Positions 24,824-38,264 of a stretch of DNA of 64,000 nt are shown in pieces. Both the position numbers and the translations under genes were made by a program. Under the pieces are notes generated by a model. That model was not told where the DNA came from. It was given only the letters and a program-made list of their open reading frames with translations, and ran no database searches. The stretch lies in NCBI GenBank assembly GCA_034770075.1, contig CM068380.1, positions 39,078,695 to 39,142,694 on the forward strand, read 5' to 3'. How positions within the stretch are numbered: position 1 is the first letter of the stretch; the number at the start of each line of letters is the position of its first letter. Origin of the DNA: Aralia elata. Its lineage: Eukaryota; Streptophyta; Magnoliopsida; Apiales; Araliaceae.

Positions 24824-26407
24824 TGTGACACCCCTAAATTCAGGTACCAATACTTCGAATCTGGTGCTCACGATAAAATACATCCATACACCTCTAAACA
24901 ACATAAATCAACTAATGCGGAATAAATAAACATATGTTATTCATTACATAAATACATCGCAGAATATAATAATAGTACAAAACGATTCAACGATTATATA
25001 ATAGGATAGTACATATAACTATTTCTTAAGCTTTCCTTTGCCTTTGTCCGCTTTGGAACTCCCCGACTTAACTGCAATAGGTTCATGATATAGCAAGGGT
25101 GAGCAACTAGTTTGCCCAACAAGTTTAAAATGAATGAAAAGATATATCATGAATGAATGAGAATAACAATCGCATAATTCGACAATTTAAGAACATTAAA
25201 GAAATAGCTGATAATATAATCAAAGTTCAAATGAAACAATGAATATTGATTATTTACTGCTGAGTGGTCCAATAGACCATGAATTTTTTGGCCAAAGGAT
25301 CAGTCATTCGACTAACCCTTTTAAACGCCTGGCCCATCAGTAGTACTTGAGGGGATCAGCCTCTCGTACCCTATGTATATGCATAACATTTAGCTTTGAC
25401 TGCATCGAATAACCGACACATTAAAATCCCCTACATAAGGGTTACTCTCTCAGTCCAAGAATCCGCACCAACAATCGGTTTGGATAGCTTTTAAAATAAT
25501 AATTTGTACATGTCTAGCCGAAACAAATGGCGTAGACTATTTCCTTAGACAGTTCATGAATGAAGAACTTAAACATTTCACAGTCCAACAACAAATCATA
25601 AATTCAAATGCACAAGGTGCGAATATCAATAATTATCCTTGATGTGGAATAATTTACAATAATTAATCCACTAATATAATTTGAAGTAATAACTCGAATT
25701 GAGTCATGAAACTTGCAACGATATATAACATCTGTATCAAATAGGAAACTTGCTCAAATAAAAATAGTTGAGTAAGGAACTTGCAATAATATAGAATGTT
25801 TGTTCAATCAATAAATAACTCGCACAATAAATAAAAGTTGTACGGTTGAGAAAACCTGCCCAATATTAAATTGAGGTAAGGTAAGGAAACTTGCCCAACA
25901 CAAGAGTTAGACAAGCGTTAGGAAACTTGCATAATATTCAACATGGGTATAGGATAGGAAACATGCTCAATATAATTCGAGTAAGGTTAGGGAAACTTGA
26001 TCAATAAATAAATTGAGTTAGGATCGGAAACTTTCCTAAAGCGCTGCTACAATATTACAACACACGGTCCTTAATATCCTACACAATTAGGTAAGTATTC
26101 ACATTACAATTAGTCACATACCGGATACCAAATAATGGCTCATATTACTCTACAATGTCCTGTCATATTGGAAACAAGATATTAAACAAGATTATACATA
26201 CAAGTTACGGCGTTACGACGCTTGCACGTCCGTACGCCAACCTTGCCTATTCGAATGTCCAAATGACATGCAATTGCGTACGCCTAGCACGTCTTTTCGA
26301 TTTATCTAATACTCATTGGCTAATCCTAAGTATCATTATAATTCATAATATTCATGTTTTAGGACTTAGAAGAATGTCTTTTATTGTCGGAAGCATCACA
26401 TGTTGCA
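24824..26407 (-). repeat. 5' LTR of element B, piece 1 (R/U5 side)
   Basis: Begins TGTGACACCCCTAAATTC (minus-strand LTR end GGGGTGTCACA). It contains the block GTACTTGAGGGGATCAGCCT at about 25346 that also occurs, inverted in the plus frame, in the LTRs of element A at about 41690. Continues at 37612 after element C; bases 26403-26407 (TTGCA) are the duplicated target of C. Contains no ORF. Confidence 0.85.
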
Positions 26408-29400
26408 TGTGACGCTCCCAAATTCGGGTTACCTTATCCACGAATTCGGTGCATCACTGTGCCACTCATATATCAATCTAAAAATAACTTAATGCGGAAA
26501 AATAACATACTTACATTGATATGATATAAATATTGTCGTCCCAAGCCTTGAAACCATAACTAAAACATAATCTTACCACAAGAATGTAATTACAATGATA
26601 TTACAACAAATCCTAATCTAGTACCAGACACGAAAACCTTTAATAATACACTTATGATCATGGTTGAATAAATACAATGATCATTTACAGAATCTCCTAT
26701 GTGAACGCATGGTTCAAATTCTGACTTTATTCGATCCCTGAATATTCGCAAAGTTATTCAACGGCTATACATTCGTTACAAAAATGTCCTTTATACACCA
26801 TCGTCATCCTTGTAGTTTACTATAACAAATAACTAACATAATCACGTCTTAACTACTATAATGGATAACCTCCATTTTTAACTGAAGGTTTATACAGTCA
26901 AATTCACGTACATCATATACCGTCATCACAGCTAAGTAATTACAATAAAGAAATATTTAGCAACCTTCCTGTTTCCATGCCTCCCTAATCCTTATCACCA
27001 CGATATCAAGATAATTGCATTGCATCGGAAAATCTGCAAAAGTTTTAATTTTGCAAGAATGAGCACGACGGCTCAAGAAGAACTAACAGTTTTCATACTT
27101 CATGCTTCACGTAACACATAAGTTTGCATTTATCCATGCATCATGATTCTCATACTATGCATCTTACTCATGCATTATAAATCTTATGCAATTCATCTAT
27201 ATATATGCATCATGTATCTCATAGCATACTTCATGCATCTCACATTGTATATTCACAGTAGCTCAAGTTCCACATAGAATAATATAGTCACATAATTGCA
27301 CATTGTGCACACTTCAATGATGCTCGCATATAATCCACATAATAAGGAAAATTTTAGTAATCAAGCCATGTACATCAATACATTTAAACAAGTTAACAAG
27401 TTACTGAAAGAACTTGCCTTTAAGTGTTCCTTGCCAAATTATGATGGCTCGTCCTTCAAATATCCTACACAATTTATTTAACAATAAAATACCAATTAGC
27501 CACTCTTATCTCATATTGTTCGCGCATTATAAATTAATAAATGCGATTAACTCTAAAACGTTACTCGGCGTCGCGTCGTTTGAAAACGTTACGACCCTTA
27601 TCATCATCAATACTTATTGGTTATATTAACCCCATTCCATATACTATAATGTTAGTTTCATTTGAATCGAAACATTATTTAAGTTCATTAACACTTTACA
27701 CGGCGTTTCGACGTTTATACGTCACACGCCTAATTCGCTTCTTTTGCGTGTGCTTAACATGCTCATACATTGGTTTATAACACTCTATCATGTTTCATTA
27801 TTATTAGAAACAAAATATTAAACAAGGTTATACACACTTGTTATGGCGTTACGATGTTTGCATCTCCGTACGCCACACTTGTCTATTCGAACGCCCAAGT
27901 GACACGCGATTGTGTACGCTTGGCACACCCAATCAAATTTGTCTAATACTCAATTGTTAATATTAAGTATCATTATAAATCATAATAAATCATGTTATGG
28001 AACTTAGAACATCATTTAACATTGTCGGGAGCATTACGCGTGCTTACGCTCATGCCCGACACTCTCCGATTGCCTCCAAAAACACATCAGTCATACAAAT
28101 GGTCGATTTGGGAATTGATACCGACCTCAAATCGAAAATCTTAAAGAACGAAAGTTGTAGGTCTACTCTTCCTCTTTCCGAATCATCTTGAATCAACTCA
28201 ATCCAAGTTCGTATGAGAAAGTTATGTTCATTTTACTAAAGGGTGTTGGAGCAGTTTTGCACAATTTCCTTACCAGCGCCTTAGGCGCTCAAAATGGCCT
28301 TTGGGCAGCGCTCTAGGCGCTCTCTCACAGTAGTTGAGCCCATGGCCAGTGCCTAACCAGTGCCTTAGGCACTCGGCCTGAGTCTCCAACCCATTTTGCT
28401 TCCCGGAATGCTCTGTTTTGGTGTTCTAGGCCTATCTTGCTTCTAATCACCATAACTCCCTCAATACACGTTCAAATTGGTCCGTTCTGGACGCTATGGA
28501 CTCCTAAGACATAGGGCTACAACATATCAAAAATTCAGAGCTATCCATTAACATTAACATGGCCAAATCTTAGGCCAAAGTATCAACTCATGCTATATTT
28601 TTGTGTTCTTGGTGTTCTTGGTGTTCTTCACAAAAATCATAACCAAAACTTTGTTTTAATCCCTTTTTACTTCATTCCAACTTGGTTAAACTCATAACCC
28701 ATGGAAGTACAACATCATAACAACAAATAAATTAAACAAACACGAAATCATAGCTACAAGTCTTCTAAATCGTCCAAAAGTCCATGCTCTTGTTCAATAG
28801 TTCAATGTTCTTGCTCCATTAAGCCAAGATAAGGATTTCTTCCATTTTTGTTCCACTTTGATATTATTAATGGATTACATAACCTCTTAACAACATCTAT
28901 AACCATTCGCAACCAATAAAAACAACAAAAACAACAACAACCCAACCATGTATAGAAAAGCTTCAGGAGGGAAAAATGAAAGTTTGAAAACATACTTTTT
29001 GATTCTCCTTCGCATATGCGTAATTATCATCAGGGCTTGCTAGAACTTGATTAGAATCTCTCCTCTTGCTCCACGAGTTCACCCAAAGCCTCATGTTATC
29101 TTCTTCATTCCACCCATTAGCTTTCTCTCTCTCTCTCTCTCTTCTTCTTCTTCTTCTTCTTCTTCTTCTAGTTCTGCAGAATTGTTTCTCTATTCTCACT
29201 CTACAAATCCCTCCTCTCACTCTTCTTCTCTCTTGCAATCAGCTGAAGATTTTGAAATGGAACAAGGAATGGAAGAGGTCGGATGAATGAGGAATGGGGA
29301 GGAGACAAATGAATGTCTCAATGCTCATAGTGTTTGGCACAAGGCCATAGTGCCGAACAACCCCTCTCTTCCTTCTTCCTCATTGGTCCAAAATGTTTAC

Positions 29401-30781
29401 TTGCCTCCCATATTAGTAGCATGCCATAATTAATACACCCAATTGGTCTTTTCCATACCCGAACACTCCCACTTTCGTACCCAATTTGGTAAATAACTCT
29501 ACCCAAAATTAAAATGGGTACTCCCATAAATTATTGGGACGCATAAAAGTAATTATTATGGGATTTGTCCATTTATTCGGAACACTCATATAATACATTT
29601 TGGATACGGGTAAAATCACGTATCAGCTCGAATAAAATTTCTGACACTTGAAAAAATTATTCGTACACATACACGTATTTATGAAATTATTCAACATCGA
29701 AAAAGTCACAACAATTTTATGGCATGAATAGTGCCTCGGAAAACGTACCCCGTGACTAGTGATTTAGCGACGCTACGCGAAATCAATTATTCACTCCTAC
29801 GATTCAATAACGCATTAAACTTCATACATTGACATCATTCAGTTTATAAAATAACCTTAAAGGACATCACATAAAAATAATATTTAATCCATTTAATAAT
29901 ATTAATAAACCCAAATTATAAGGGTATTCACGATTCGCGATCGCTGCTCTTCATGATTAACTCCCCATAATCATATACATCATCGCACATACATCTCGCC
30001 CATAATTCGGGTTAGCGTCTTTACAACAAATAAGTCGTTCAATAATATTATCCTTCAATTATTTATTTAATCCAATAAATAGTTCTCTAGCGATATTTCT
30101 CGAAACCACCAAATAAGCTTATACGAACACTGTCATACTTACTAATCATCGCCTACACATAATCTAGGTCATAATTTAACTTTTAAATGCTTAACACATA
30201 ATATTATTATTACTCAATAATATCAATAAGCTCGAATTACCAAGCTACCCACGGCTCGCGATCGTTACAATAATTAACTATTAAGTTATTCATTCTGAAT
30301 CTATGTATATATTTCACATTTATATATATATATATATACATATTAAGCTCACCAAAAATCACATATATATATATATATATTCAAACTCGAATCATAATAA
30401 GAATTATTCTTTATTAAATTCTTATTATAATTGTTCTCGAAAATTCGGGTTGTCACATCATTCCCTCCTTATAAGGATTCCGTCCTCGGAATCACAAATA
30501 TCAAACCTCTTACTTGGTTTTCGTCTAATTTCTTCTGAAATTTTATCGTTGAATAATTTTAACATATTACTATAACATAGGTTTTACATCGCCTATTTAA
30601 TCCGCTTCTTTAACAAATTCTTGTATGTTTTATTCTATAACCTTTATCAACTCAAATATACTCTGAGTATTATTCTATGTTTAACCCATCAATTTCCTTT
30701 TCTAAGGATCATTATATGTTACAATTATCATAATAATTTAATATCATGATTTACTAACTCATAAACATTCGGGGTATTACA
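26408..30781 (-). repeat. Element C 3' LTR (left)
   Basis: Starts TGTGACGCTCCCAAATTCGG, ends CATTCGGGGTATTACA. Compared with 33181-37606 it lacks a 37-bp segment near 27500 and has shorter TA runs (30321-30339, 30362-30380). Contains palindromic GCGCCTTAGGCGC and GCGCTCTAGGCGC at about 28274-28322 and a (CT)n(TCT)n tract at 29123-29170. A donor-like minus-strand AAAA|GTATGT is at about 28995. Small ORFs here are not supported as genes. Confidence 0.9.
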
Positions 30782-31159
30782 TTCACCCCTTATTCTAAGA
30801 ATTTCGTCCTCGAAATTTCAACGCATTCATCTTTGCTCATCCTGCCCATCAAAACTAGGTTTTCAATCTAACCTTTACACTATCCTCTTTCAAGAATTCA
30901 CTTAAAATTATCGCATTCTACGACTACGTCTCCTTTGGAAAATCACCCTTCCCACAATCAGTTTCCCGAATAATAGGAACCTTCAACAATTGTTTAATAA
31001 TTGTGAAGTAACTTGAACAAATAGGAAATAAAATATTCCTTAAAAACTTTTCATATTATGTTGAGGGGTCATAAAGACCATGAACGACATACTCAGTTTA
31101 ATGGTATTTCCACCATAAACCTACAAGTTAACAATCACTAGGACTGTAAACATTCTTTA

Positions 31160-31282
31160 CTAGGCCTGCTTACAGTCATAAAGACAGCAAACTACCTCTG
31201 CTAGGCCTGTTTATAGTCAAAAAGACAGTAAACTACCTCTGTTAGGTCTGTTTATAGTCATAAAGACAGTAAACTACCTCTT
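31160..31282. repeat. 41-bp tandem repeat, three copies, in element C
   Basis: Units start at 31160, 31201 and 31242: CTAGGCCTGTTTATAGTC followed by ATAAAGACAGTAAACTACCTCTG, with a few changes. Confidence 0.85.
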
Positions 31283-32350
31283 GGTTGTACTTTAGGTGAT
31301 CAGCCTGTCGTACTTTTGCGTTGTGCACAACTCTCTAGCCAAACAGTCGGGGTTTTTCCGACATAAAAGACCCCAATATTAGGGTTGTTCACCTCAGCTC
31401 AAAAACATTCAATAAAACATTTCAATATTTGTCTAGCCGAATCAAATAGCTTAGACTCACATCAACAGTTCGGACATCAATCAAAATATTTTAGCCAACT
31501 CAATTGGCATACTTTTTCATACTTTAAAGAAAACAAAAATCATTTTATGACATCATGATACCGCACTGTTTATACAGTCCGTTAAGAATTCCGTCATTTC
31601 GTGATTTTGTCATACTACATCATACCATTGTGGGTTGACGATACTATGATCACATCCAACACTAGGTTAATCTGCATTGATGACTTCATCATCTGTCATT
31701 CTACACCGGGTTTCATGAAGCATTGACGACAATTTAAAAATACATTTTGATATTTTCAAATCAATTTTGTCTAGCCGAAACTATTAGCATAGATATATGA
31801 ATAATAGTACATTTAAAAATCCTTGGTCCAGAAATCTGGCCCCATACATTTTTCGAAGAGCAAAAGTGCAATTGTCAGCACGAAGTTAATAAATTTTGAA
31901 GTCTAGCATAGCTAGAAGATTGGAATATCCATGTCTCCTCATCAACTTCAATTTCCCTTAACTACATCATTACTTAATAATTCTATCTATTTCTAATATC
32001 ACCAATGCTCATCATTTTGAGAATTCATAATTCTCGCTCTACAACTTTCTTATACCCTAATATAGTTCATCAACTTACCACACATTATGAGTTTAGGAAC
32101 TTGCCACAATAATATGAGTTTAGGAACTTGTCCTAGCAATATGTAGTCCAAGAACAAGTCAAGGACTGTCCATATGCTGAGGGGCTCAAAACATACCATA
32201 TGATTATGAGTCACAAACTTACCACAAGTATGAGTTTCAAGAACTCACACCTAATCTTATTATTCTCTAACCATCAAATATAGATATGAGAAAAGAATCA
32301 CCTTCTCGTCATACGTACATCGATAGCGCGATACCAACATTTCAACGATT

Positions 32351-32590
32351 ATCAATATAGGAAGCTAAGTGGTTGTCGAACCCATCACAATCCCCTGCCC
32401 ATACAAAGAATCGATCAACTCGGCCACTAATCAATATAGGAAGCTAAGCGGTTGTTACACCACGCACAAATTCCCTGCCCATACAAGGAATTGTTCAACT
32501 TAACCACTATACCGATATATGAAGCTAAGTGGTTCTCAAACCAAGCACAAATTCCACTCCCATATAAGGAATTGTACAACTCAGCCACTA
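32351..32590. repeat. 80-bp tandem repeat, three copies, in element C
   Basis: Units start at about 32351, 32430 and 32510, each with ATAGGAAGCTAAGTGGTT, then CCCATACAAGGAATTG and CAACTCGGCCACTA-like parts. Confidence 0.82.
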
Positions 32591-33165
32591 ACATGAGTCC
32601 TCAATTGAAATCACCCCCACTCCTAGCTTACTCGTTGCTCAACAAGAATTTAACTCATGTTTCATCATCCATAAATCTTTCCGAGTTTTACTTGTACTAT
32701 CTCATAGTACCATCTATCTATAGCATTGAGCTAAAATTTTTAATCATTCAATTGATCATCTGTCATTCTATAACTTAATCCAATCATTTTGTGATCTTAC
32801 TTCTATAATCGTTTTACATTACGATCTTCTTATCCTATGATCGTTTCATCCTACGATCTTCTATACTCTTCTCTTTAATCATAATATATGATTTTATGCC
32901 TTTACGTCTTATAGACCTCGTATATTGATCAATACTTATATATCATCTATATTACTAGAGTAAGGTAACTCCAAATTCTTGTCTCTCATAAGTCTCCATG
33001 ATTCTTCTCTGAATCTTCTTGTTTATAACTCAATTCTTTTGTTTAGGAATTTACTAAATTTATTCCTCATCGGTCAAACTCTATCTGAGTTATCACTTAT
33101 CATTTTCATCTTTCTACCCTCAGGTTATAGACTAAGGTTCTCTTACCTTAGGTTTATAACCTATA

Positions 33166-33177
33166 ACTCTGATACTA
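33166..33177 (-). promoter_or_regulatory. Degenerate primer binding site of element C
   Basis: Minus strand TAGTATCAGAGT, three bases from the LTR end at 33181; two mismatches to the initiator tRNA-Met site TGGTATCAGAGC. Confidence 0.7.
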
Positions 33178-33180
33178 ACC

Positions 33181-36100
33181 TGTGACGCCCCCAAATTCGG
33201 GTTACCTTATCCACGAATTCGGTGCATCACTGTGCCACTCATATATCAATCTAACAATAACTTAATGCGAAAAAATAACATACTTACATTGATATGATAT
33301 AAATATTGTCGTCCCAAGCCTCGAAACCATAACTAAAACATAATCTTACGACAAGAATGTAATTACAATGATATTACAACAAATCCTAATCTAGTACAAA
33401 GCACGAAAACCTTTAATAATACACTTATGATCATGGTTGAATAAATACAATGATCATTTACAGAATCTCCTATGTGAACGCATGGTTCAAATTCTGACTT
33501 TATTTGATCCCTAAATATTTGCAAATTTATTCAACGGCTATACATTCGTCACAAAAATGTCCTTTATACATCATCGTCATCCTTGTAGTTTACTATAACA
33601 AATAACTAACATAATCACGTCTTAACTACTATAATGGATAACCTCTATTTTTAACTCAAGGTTTATACAGTCAAATTCACGTACATCATATACCGTCATC
33701 ACAGCTAAGTAATTACAATAAAGAAATATTTAGCAACCTTCCTGTTTCTATGCCTCTCTAATCCTTATCACCACGATATCAAGATAATTGCATTGCATTG
33801 TAAAATCTACAAAAGTTTTAATTTTGCAAGAATGAGCACGACGGCTCAACAAGAACTAACAGTTTTCATATTTCATGCTTCACGTAACACATAAGTTTGC
33901 ATTTATCCATGCATCATGATTCTCATACTATGCATCTTATTCATACATTATAAATCTTATGCAATTCATCTATATATATGCATCATGTATCTCATAACAT
34001 ACTTCATGCATCTCACATTGTATATTCACAGTAGCTCAAGTTCCACACAGAACAATATAGTCACATAATTGCACATTGTGCACACTTTAATCATGCTCAC
34101 ATATAATCCACATAATAAGGAAAAATTTAGTAATCAAGCCATGTACATCAATACATTTAAACAAGTTAACAAGTTACTGAAAGAACTTGCCTTTAAGCGT
34201 TCCTTGCCAAATTATGATGGCTCGTCCTTCAAATATCCTACACAATTTATTTAACAATAAAATACCAATTAGCCACTAAAAAGGCTTCATATAATGGTTT
34301 ACAATATAACAACTCTTATCTCATATTGTTCGCGCATTATAAATTAATAAACGCGATTAACTCTAAAACGTTACTCGGCGTCGCGTCGTTTGAAAACGTT
34401 ACGACCCTTATCATCATCAATACTTATTGGTTATATTAACCCCATTCCATATACTATAAAGTTTGTTTCATTTGAATCGAAACATTATTTAAGTTCATTA
34501 ACACTTTACACGACGTTTCGACGTTTATACATCACACGCCTAATTCGCTTCTTTTGCGTGTGCTTAACATGCTCATAAATTAGTTTATAACACTCTATCA
34601 TGTTTCATTATTATTAGAAATAAAATATTAAACAAGGTTATACACACTTATTATGGTGTTAAGACGTTTGCATGTTCGTATGCCACACTTGTCTATTCGA
34701 ATGCCCAAGTGACACGAGATTACGTACGCTTGGCACGCCTAATCAAATTTATCTAATACTCAATTGTAAATATTAAGTATCATTATAAATCATAATAAAT
34801 CATGTTATGGAACTAAGAACATCATTTAACATTGTCGGGAGCATTACGCGTGCTTACGCTCATGCCCGACACTCTCTGATTGCCTCCAAAAACACATCAG
34901 TCATACAAATGGTCGATTTGGGAATTGATCCCGACCTCAAATCGAACAACTTAAAGAAAAAAAGTTGTAGGTCTACTCGTCCTCTTTCCGAATCATCTTG
35001 AATCAAGTCAATTCAAGTTCGTATGAGAAAGTTATGCTCATTTTACTAAAGGACGTCGGAGCAGTTTTGCACAGTTTCCTTACCAGCGCCTTAGGCGCTC
35101 AAAATGGCCTTTGGGCAGCGCTCTAGGCGCTCTCTCACAGTAGCTAAGCCCGTGGCCAGCGCCTTAGGCGTCGGCCTGAGTCTCCAACCCGTTTTGCTTC
35201 CCGAAATGCTCTGTTTTGGTGTTCTAGGCCTATCTTGCTTCCAATCACCATAACTCCCTCAATACACGTTCAAATTGGTCCGTTCTGGACTCTATGGACT
35301 CCTAAGACATAGGGCTACAACATATCAAAAATTCAGAGCTATCCATTAACATTAACATGGCCAAATCTTAGGCCAAAATATCAACTCATGCTATATTTTT
35401 GTGTTCTTGGTGTTCTTGGTGTTCTTCACAAAAATCATCACCAAAACTTTGTTTTAATCCCTTTTTACTTCATTCCAACTGGGTTAAACTCATAACCCAT
35501 GGAAGTACAATATCATAACAACAAATAAATTAAACAAATACGAAATCATAGCTACAAGTCTTCTAAATCGTCCAAAAGTGCATGTTCTTGTTCAATAGTT
35601 CAATGTTCTTGCTCCATTAAGCCAATGTAAGGATTTCTTCCATTTTTGTTCCACTTTGATGTTATTAATGGCTTAAATAACCTCTTAACAACATCTATAA
35701 CCGTTCGTAACTAATAAAAACAACAAAAACAACAACAACCCAACCATGTATAGAAAAGCTTCGGGAGGGAAAAATGAAAGTTTGAAAACATACTTTTTGA
35801 TTCTCCTTCACATATGCGTAATGATCATTAGGGCTTGTTAGAACTCGATTAGAATCTCTCCTCTTGCTCCACGAGTTCACCCGAAGCCTCATGTCATCTT
35901 CTTCATTCCACCTATTAGCTTTCTCTCTCTACTTTCCTTCTCTCTCTCTCTCTCTTCTTGCTCTTCTCGTTCTGCAGAATTCTTTCTCTCTTCTCACTCT
36001 ACAAATCCCTCCTCTCACTCTTCTTCTCTCTTGCAATCAGCTAAAGATTTTGAAATGGAACAAGGAATGGAAGAGGTCGGATGAATGAGGAATGGGGAGG

Positions 36101-37157
36101 AGACAAATGAATGTCTCAATGCTCATAGTGTTTGGCACAAGGCCATAGTGCCGACCAACCCCTCTCTTCCTTCATCTTCATTGGTCCAAAATGTTTACTT
36201 GCCTCCCATATTAGTAGCATGCCATAATTAATACACCCAATTGGTCTTTTCCATACCCGAACACTCCCACTTTTGTACCCAATTTGGTAAATAACTCTAC
36301 CCAAAATTAAAATAGGTACTCCCATAAATTATTGGGACGCATAAAAGTAATTATTACAGGATTTGTCCATTTATTCGGAACACTCATATAAAACATTTCG
36401 GATACGGGTAATATCACGTATCAGCTCGAATAAAATTTCTGACACTTGAAAAAATTATTCGTACGCATACACGTATTTATGAAATTATTCAACATTGAAA
36501 AAGTCACAACAATTTTATGGCATGAATAGTGCCTCGGGAAACGTACCCCGTGACTAGTGATTTAGCGACGCTACGCGAAATCAATTATTCACTCCTACGA
36601 TTCAATAACGCATAAAACTTCATACATTGACATCATCCAGGTTATAAAATAACCTTAAAGGACATCACATAAAAATAATATTTAATCCATTTAATAATAT
36701 TAATAAACCCAAATTATAAGGGTATTCACGATTCGCGATCGCTGCTTTTCACGATTAACTCCCCATAATCATATACATCATCGCACATACATCTCGCCCA
36801 TAATTCGAGTTAGCGTCTTTACAACAAATAACTCGTTCAATAATATTATCCTTCAACTATTTATTTAATCCAATAAATAGTTCTCTAGCGATATTTCTCG
36901 AAACCACCAAATAAGCTTATACGAACACTGTCATACTTATAACTAATCATCACCTACACATAATCTAGGTCATAATTTAACCTTTAAACGCTTAACACAT
37001 AATATTATTATTACTCAATAATATCCATAAGCTCGAATTACCAAGCTACCCACGGCTCGCGATCGTTACAATAATTAACTATTAAGTCATTCATTCTGAA
37101 TCTATGTATATATTTCACATTTATATATATACATATTAAGCTCACCAAAAATCACAT

Positions 37158-37213
<56 letters not shown>

Positions 37214-37606
37214 ACTCGAATCATAATAAGAATTATTCTTTATTAAATTCTTATTATAATTGTTCTCGAAAATTCGGGTTGTCACATCCTTCCCTCATTA
37301 TAAGGATTCCGTCCCCGGAATCACAAATATCAAACCTCTTAGTTTTCGTCTAATTTCTTCTAAAATTTTATCGTTGAATAATTTCAACATATTACTATAA
37401 CATAGGTTTTACATCGCCTATTTAATCCGTTTCCTTAACAAATTCTTGTAGGTTTTATTCTATAACCTTTATCAACTCAAATATACTCTGAGTATTATCC
37501 TATGCTTAACCCATCAATTTCCTTTTCTAAGGATCATTGTATGTCACAATCATCATAATAATTTAATATCATGATTTACTAACTCATAAACATTCGGGGT
37601 ATTACA
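33181..37606 (-). repeat. Element C 5' LTR (right)
   Basis: Partner of 26408-30781, a few percent diverged, with a 37-bp extra segment at about 34278-34314 and an expanded (TA)n run at 37161-37209. Contains an inner LTR-start-like junction at 37281-37320 (see findings). Confidence 0.9.
37161..37209. repeat. (TA)n microsatellite
   Basis: About 24 TA units in the right LTR of element C; the matching stretch in the left LTR (30362-30380) is less than half as long. Confidence 0.9.
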
Positions 37607-37611
37607 TTGCA

Positions 37612-38264
37612 CACACGCATGACCGACGCCTTCTGTTTGCACAACAGCCCTAAAAACGCTCAATTTGAAAATTGCTCCAGTTGGAAAATTTCAATTCTAA
37701 TTAATGGATGTTGTAGGTCTATCTCTAAGCTATCCGGATCATCTTGAATCGCCCAAATCCAAGTCCGTATGAGAAAGTTATGGTCGTTTTTCCAACGGGC
37801 GTCGAAGTTGAGTCGGGCAGCGCACACGCGGGCGGGCGGCACCAAGCGCACGGCGTGCGGCAGCGCGCACCCGCGGGCGCGCGGGGCCTTGGTGCTGGCG
37901 CGCGGGTGGCCTGATGGCCCTTGTTAGACATCGCGATTTTGACCCTCCTTCACTCCAATCCCCATAACGTCTTCTCTAGACCTTCAAATTGGTCTGTTCT
38001 GGACTCTATGGACTCCTAAGACATAGAGCTACAACATATCAAAACTTCAGAGCTACCCATTAATATTAACATGGCTGAAGCTTAGGTCAAAGTATCAACT
38101 CATGCTCTATTTTGAATATTCTAAGTGTTCTTCACTAAAATCATCACCAAATCTTCATTTTTACACCTTTTTACTCGATTCCAATTGGGTTAACTTGGTA
38201 ATCCATGGAACTACAATACATAACAACAAAAAAATTAATCCAACACGAAAAATTAGCTACATAT
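37612..38264 (-). repeat. 5' LTR of element B, piece 2
   Basis: Lies between the right target duplication of C and the left LTR of A; its last five bases (CATAT) are the target duplicated by A. It is similar in parts to the C LTR at 28150-28720 (for example GTATGAGAAAGTTATG and TTGGTCTGTTCTGGACTCTA), as expected for related LTRs. It includes a GC-rich stretch at 37796-37915. No gene. Confidence 0.82.

Larger units (their letters stand above)
30782..33180. other. Non-coding interior of element C
   Basis: No gag-pol similarity in any frame. The left end (minus-strand GAGGACGAAATTCTTAGAATAAGGGGTGAA) looks like the 3' internal end with polypurine tract of a Tekay element. The right end (33100-33180) resembles a Tekay leader with PBS. 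Between them, about 30950-32600 resembles the mid-part of the B and A LTRs: a GTACTTTAGGTGATCAGCCT-like block at about 31305, repeated GTCTAGCCGAA motifs at about 31432 and 31770, and AGGAACTTG repeats. Two tandem arrays occur at 31160 and 32351. Confidence 0.65.
26408..37606 (-). mobile_element. Element C: non-autonomous large LTR element (LARD-like), Tekay-related
   Basis: Two LTRs of 4374 bp (26408-30781) and 4426 bp (33181-37606) in the same orientation, ends TGTGACG...GGTATTACA on the plus strand, flanked by the perfect target duplication TTGCA (26403-26407, 37607-37611). The interior (30782-33180) is 2.4 kb and has no gag or pol. A degenerate initiator-Met-type PBS next to the right LTR sets minus orientation. 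LTR blocks shared with element B (for example the 25-bp block at 29759-29783 and 36557-36581) place it near Del/Tekay. It must have been mobilised by proteins of an autonomous relative. It inserted into the 5' LTR of B. Confidence 0.88.

Noticed and set aside
29047..29290. Ser/Leu-rich ORFs at 29047-29290, 35864-36088 and 52549-52957
   Set aside because: Translations of CT/TCT-rich tracts in LTRs.
30451..30457. LTR end of element C at TGTCACA (30457/37286)
   Set aside because: Similarity between the two copies continues about 320 bp further to GGTATTACA, where the perfect TTGCA target duplication is found; the inner site is an older junction.
30303..30575. 90-codon ORF on the plus strand
   Set aside because: Encoded by the TA microsatellite and LTR sequence; the start is an Ile/Tyr repeat.
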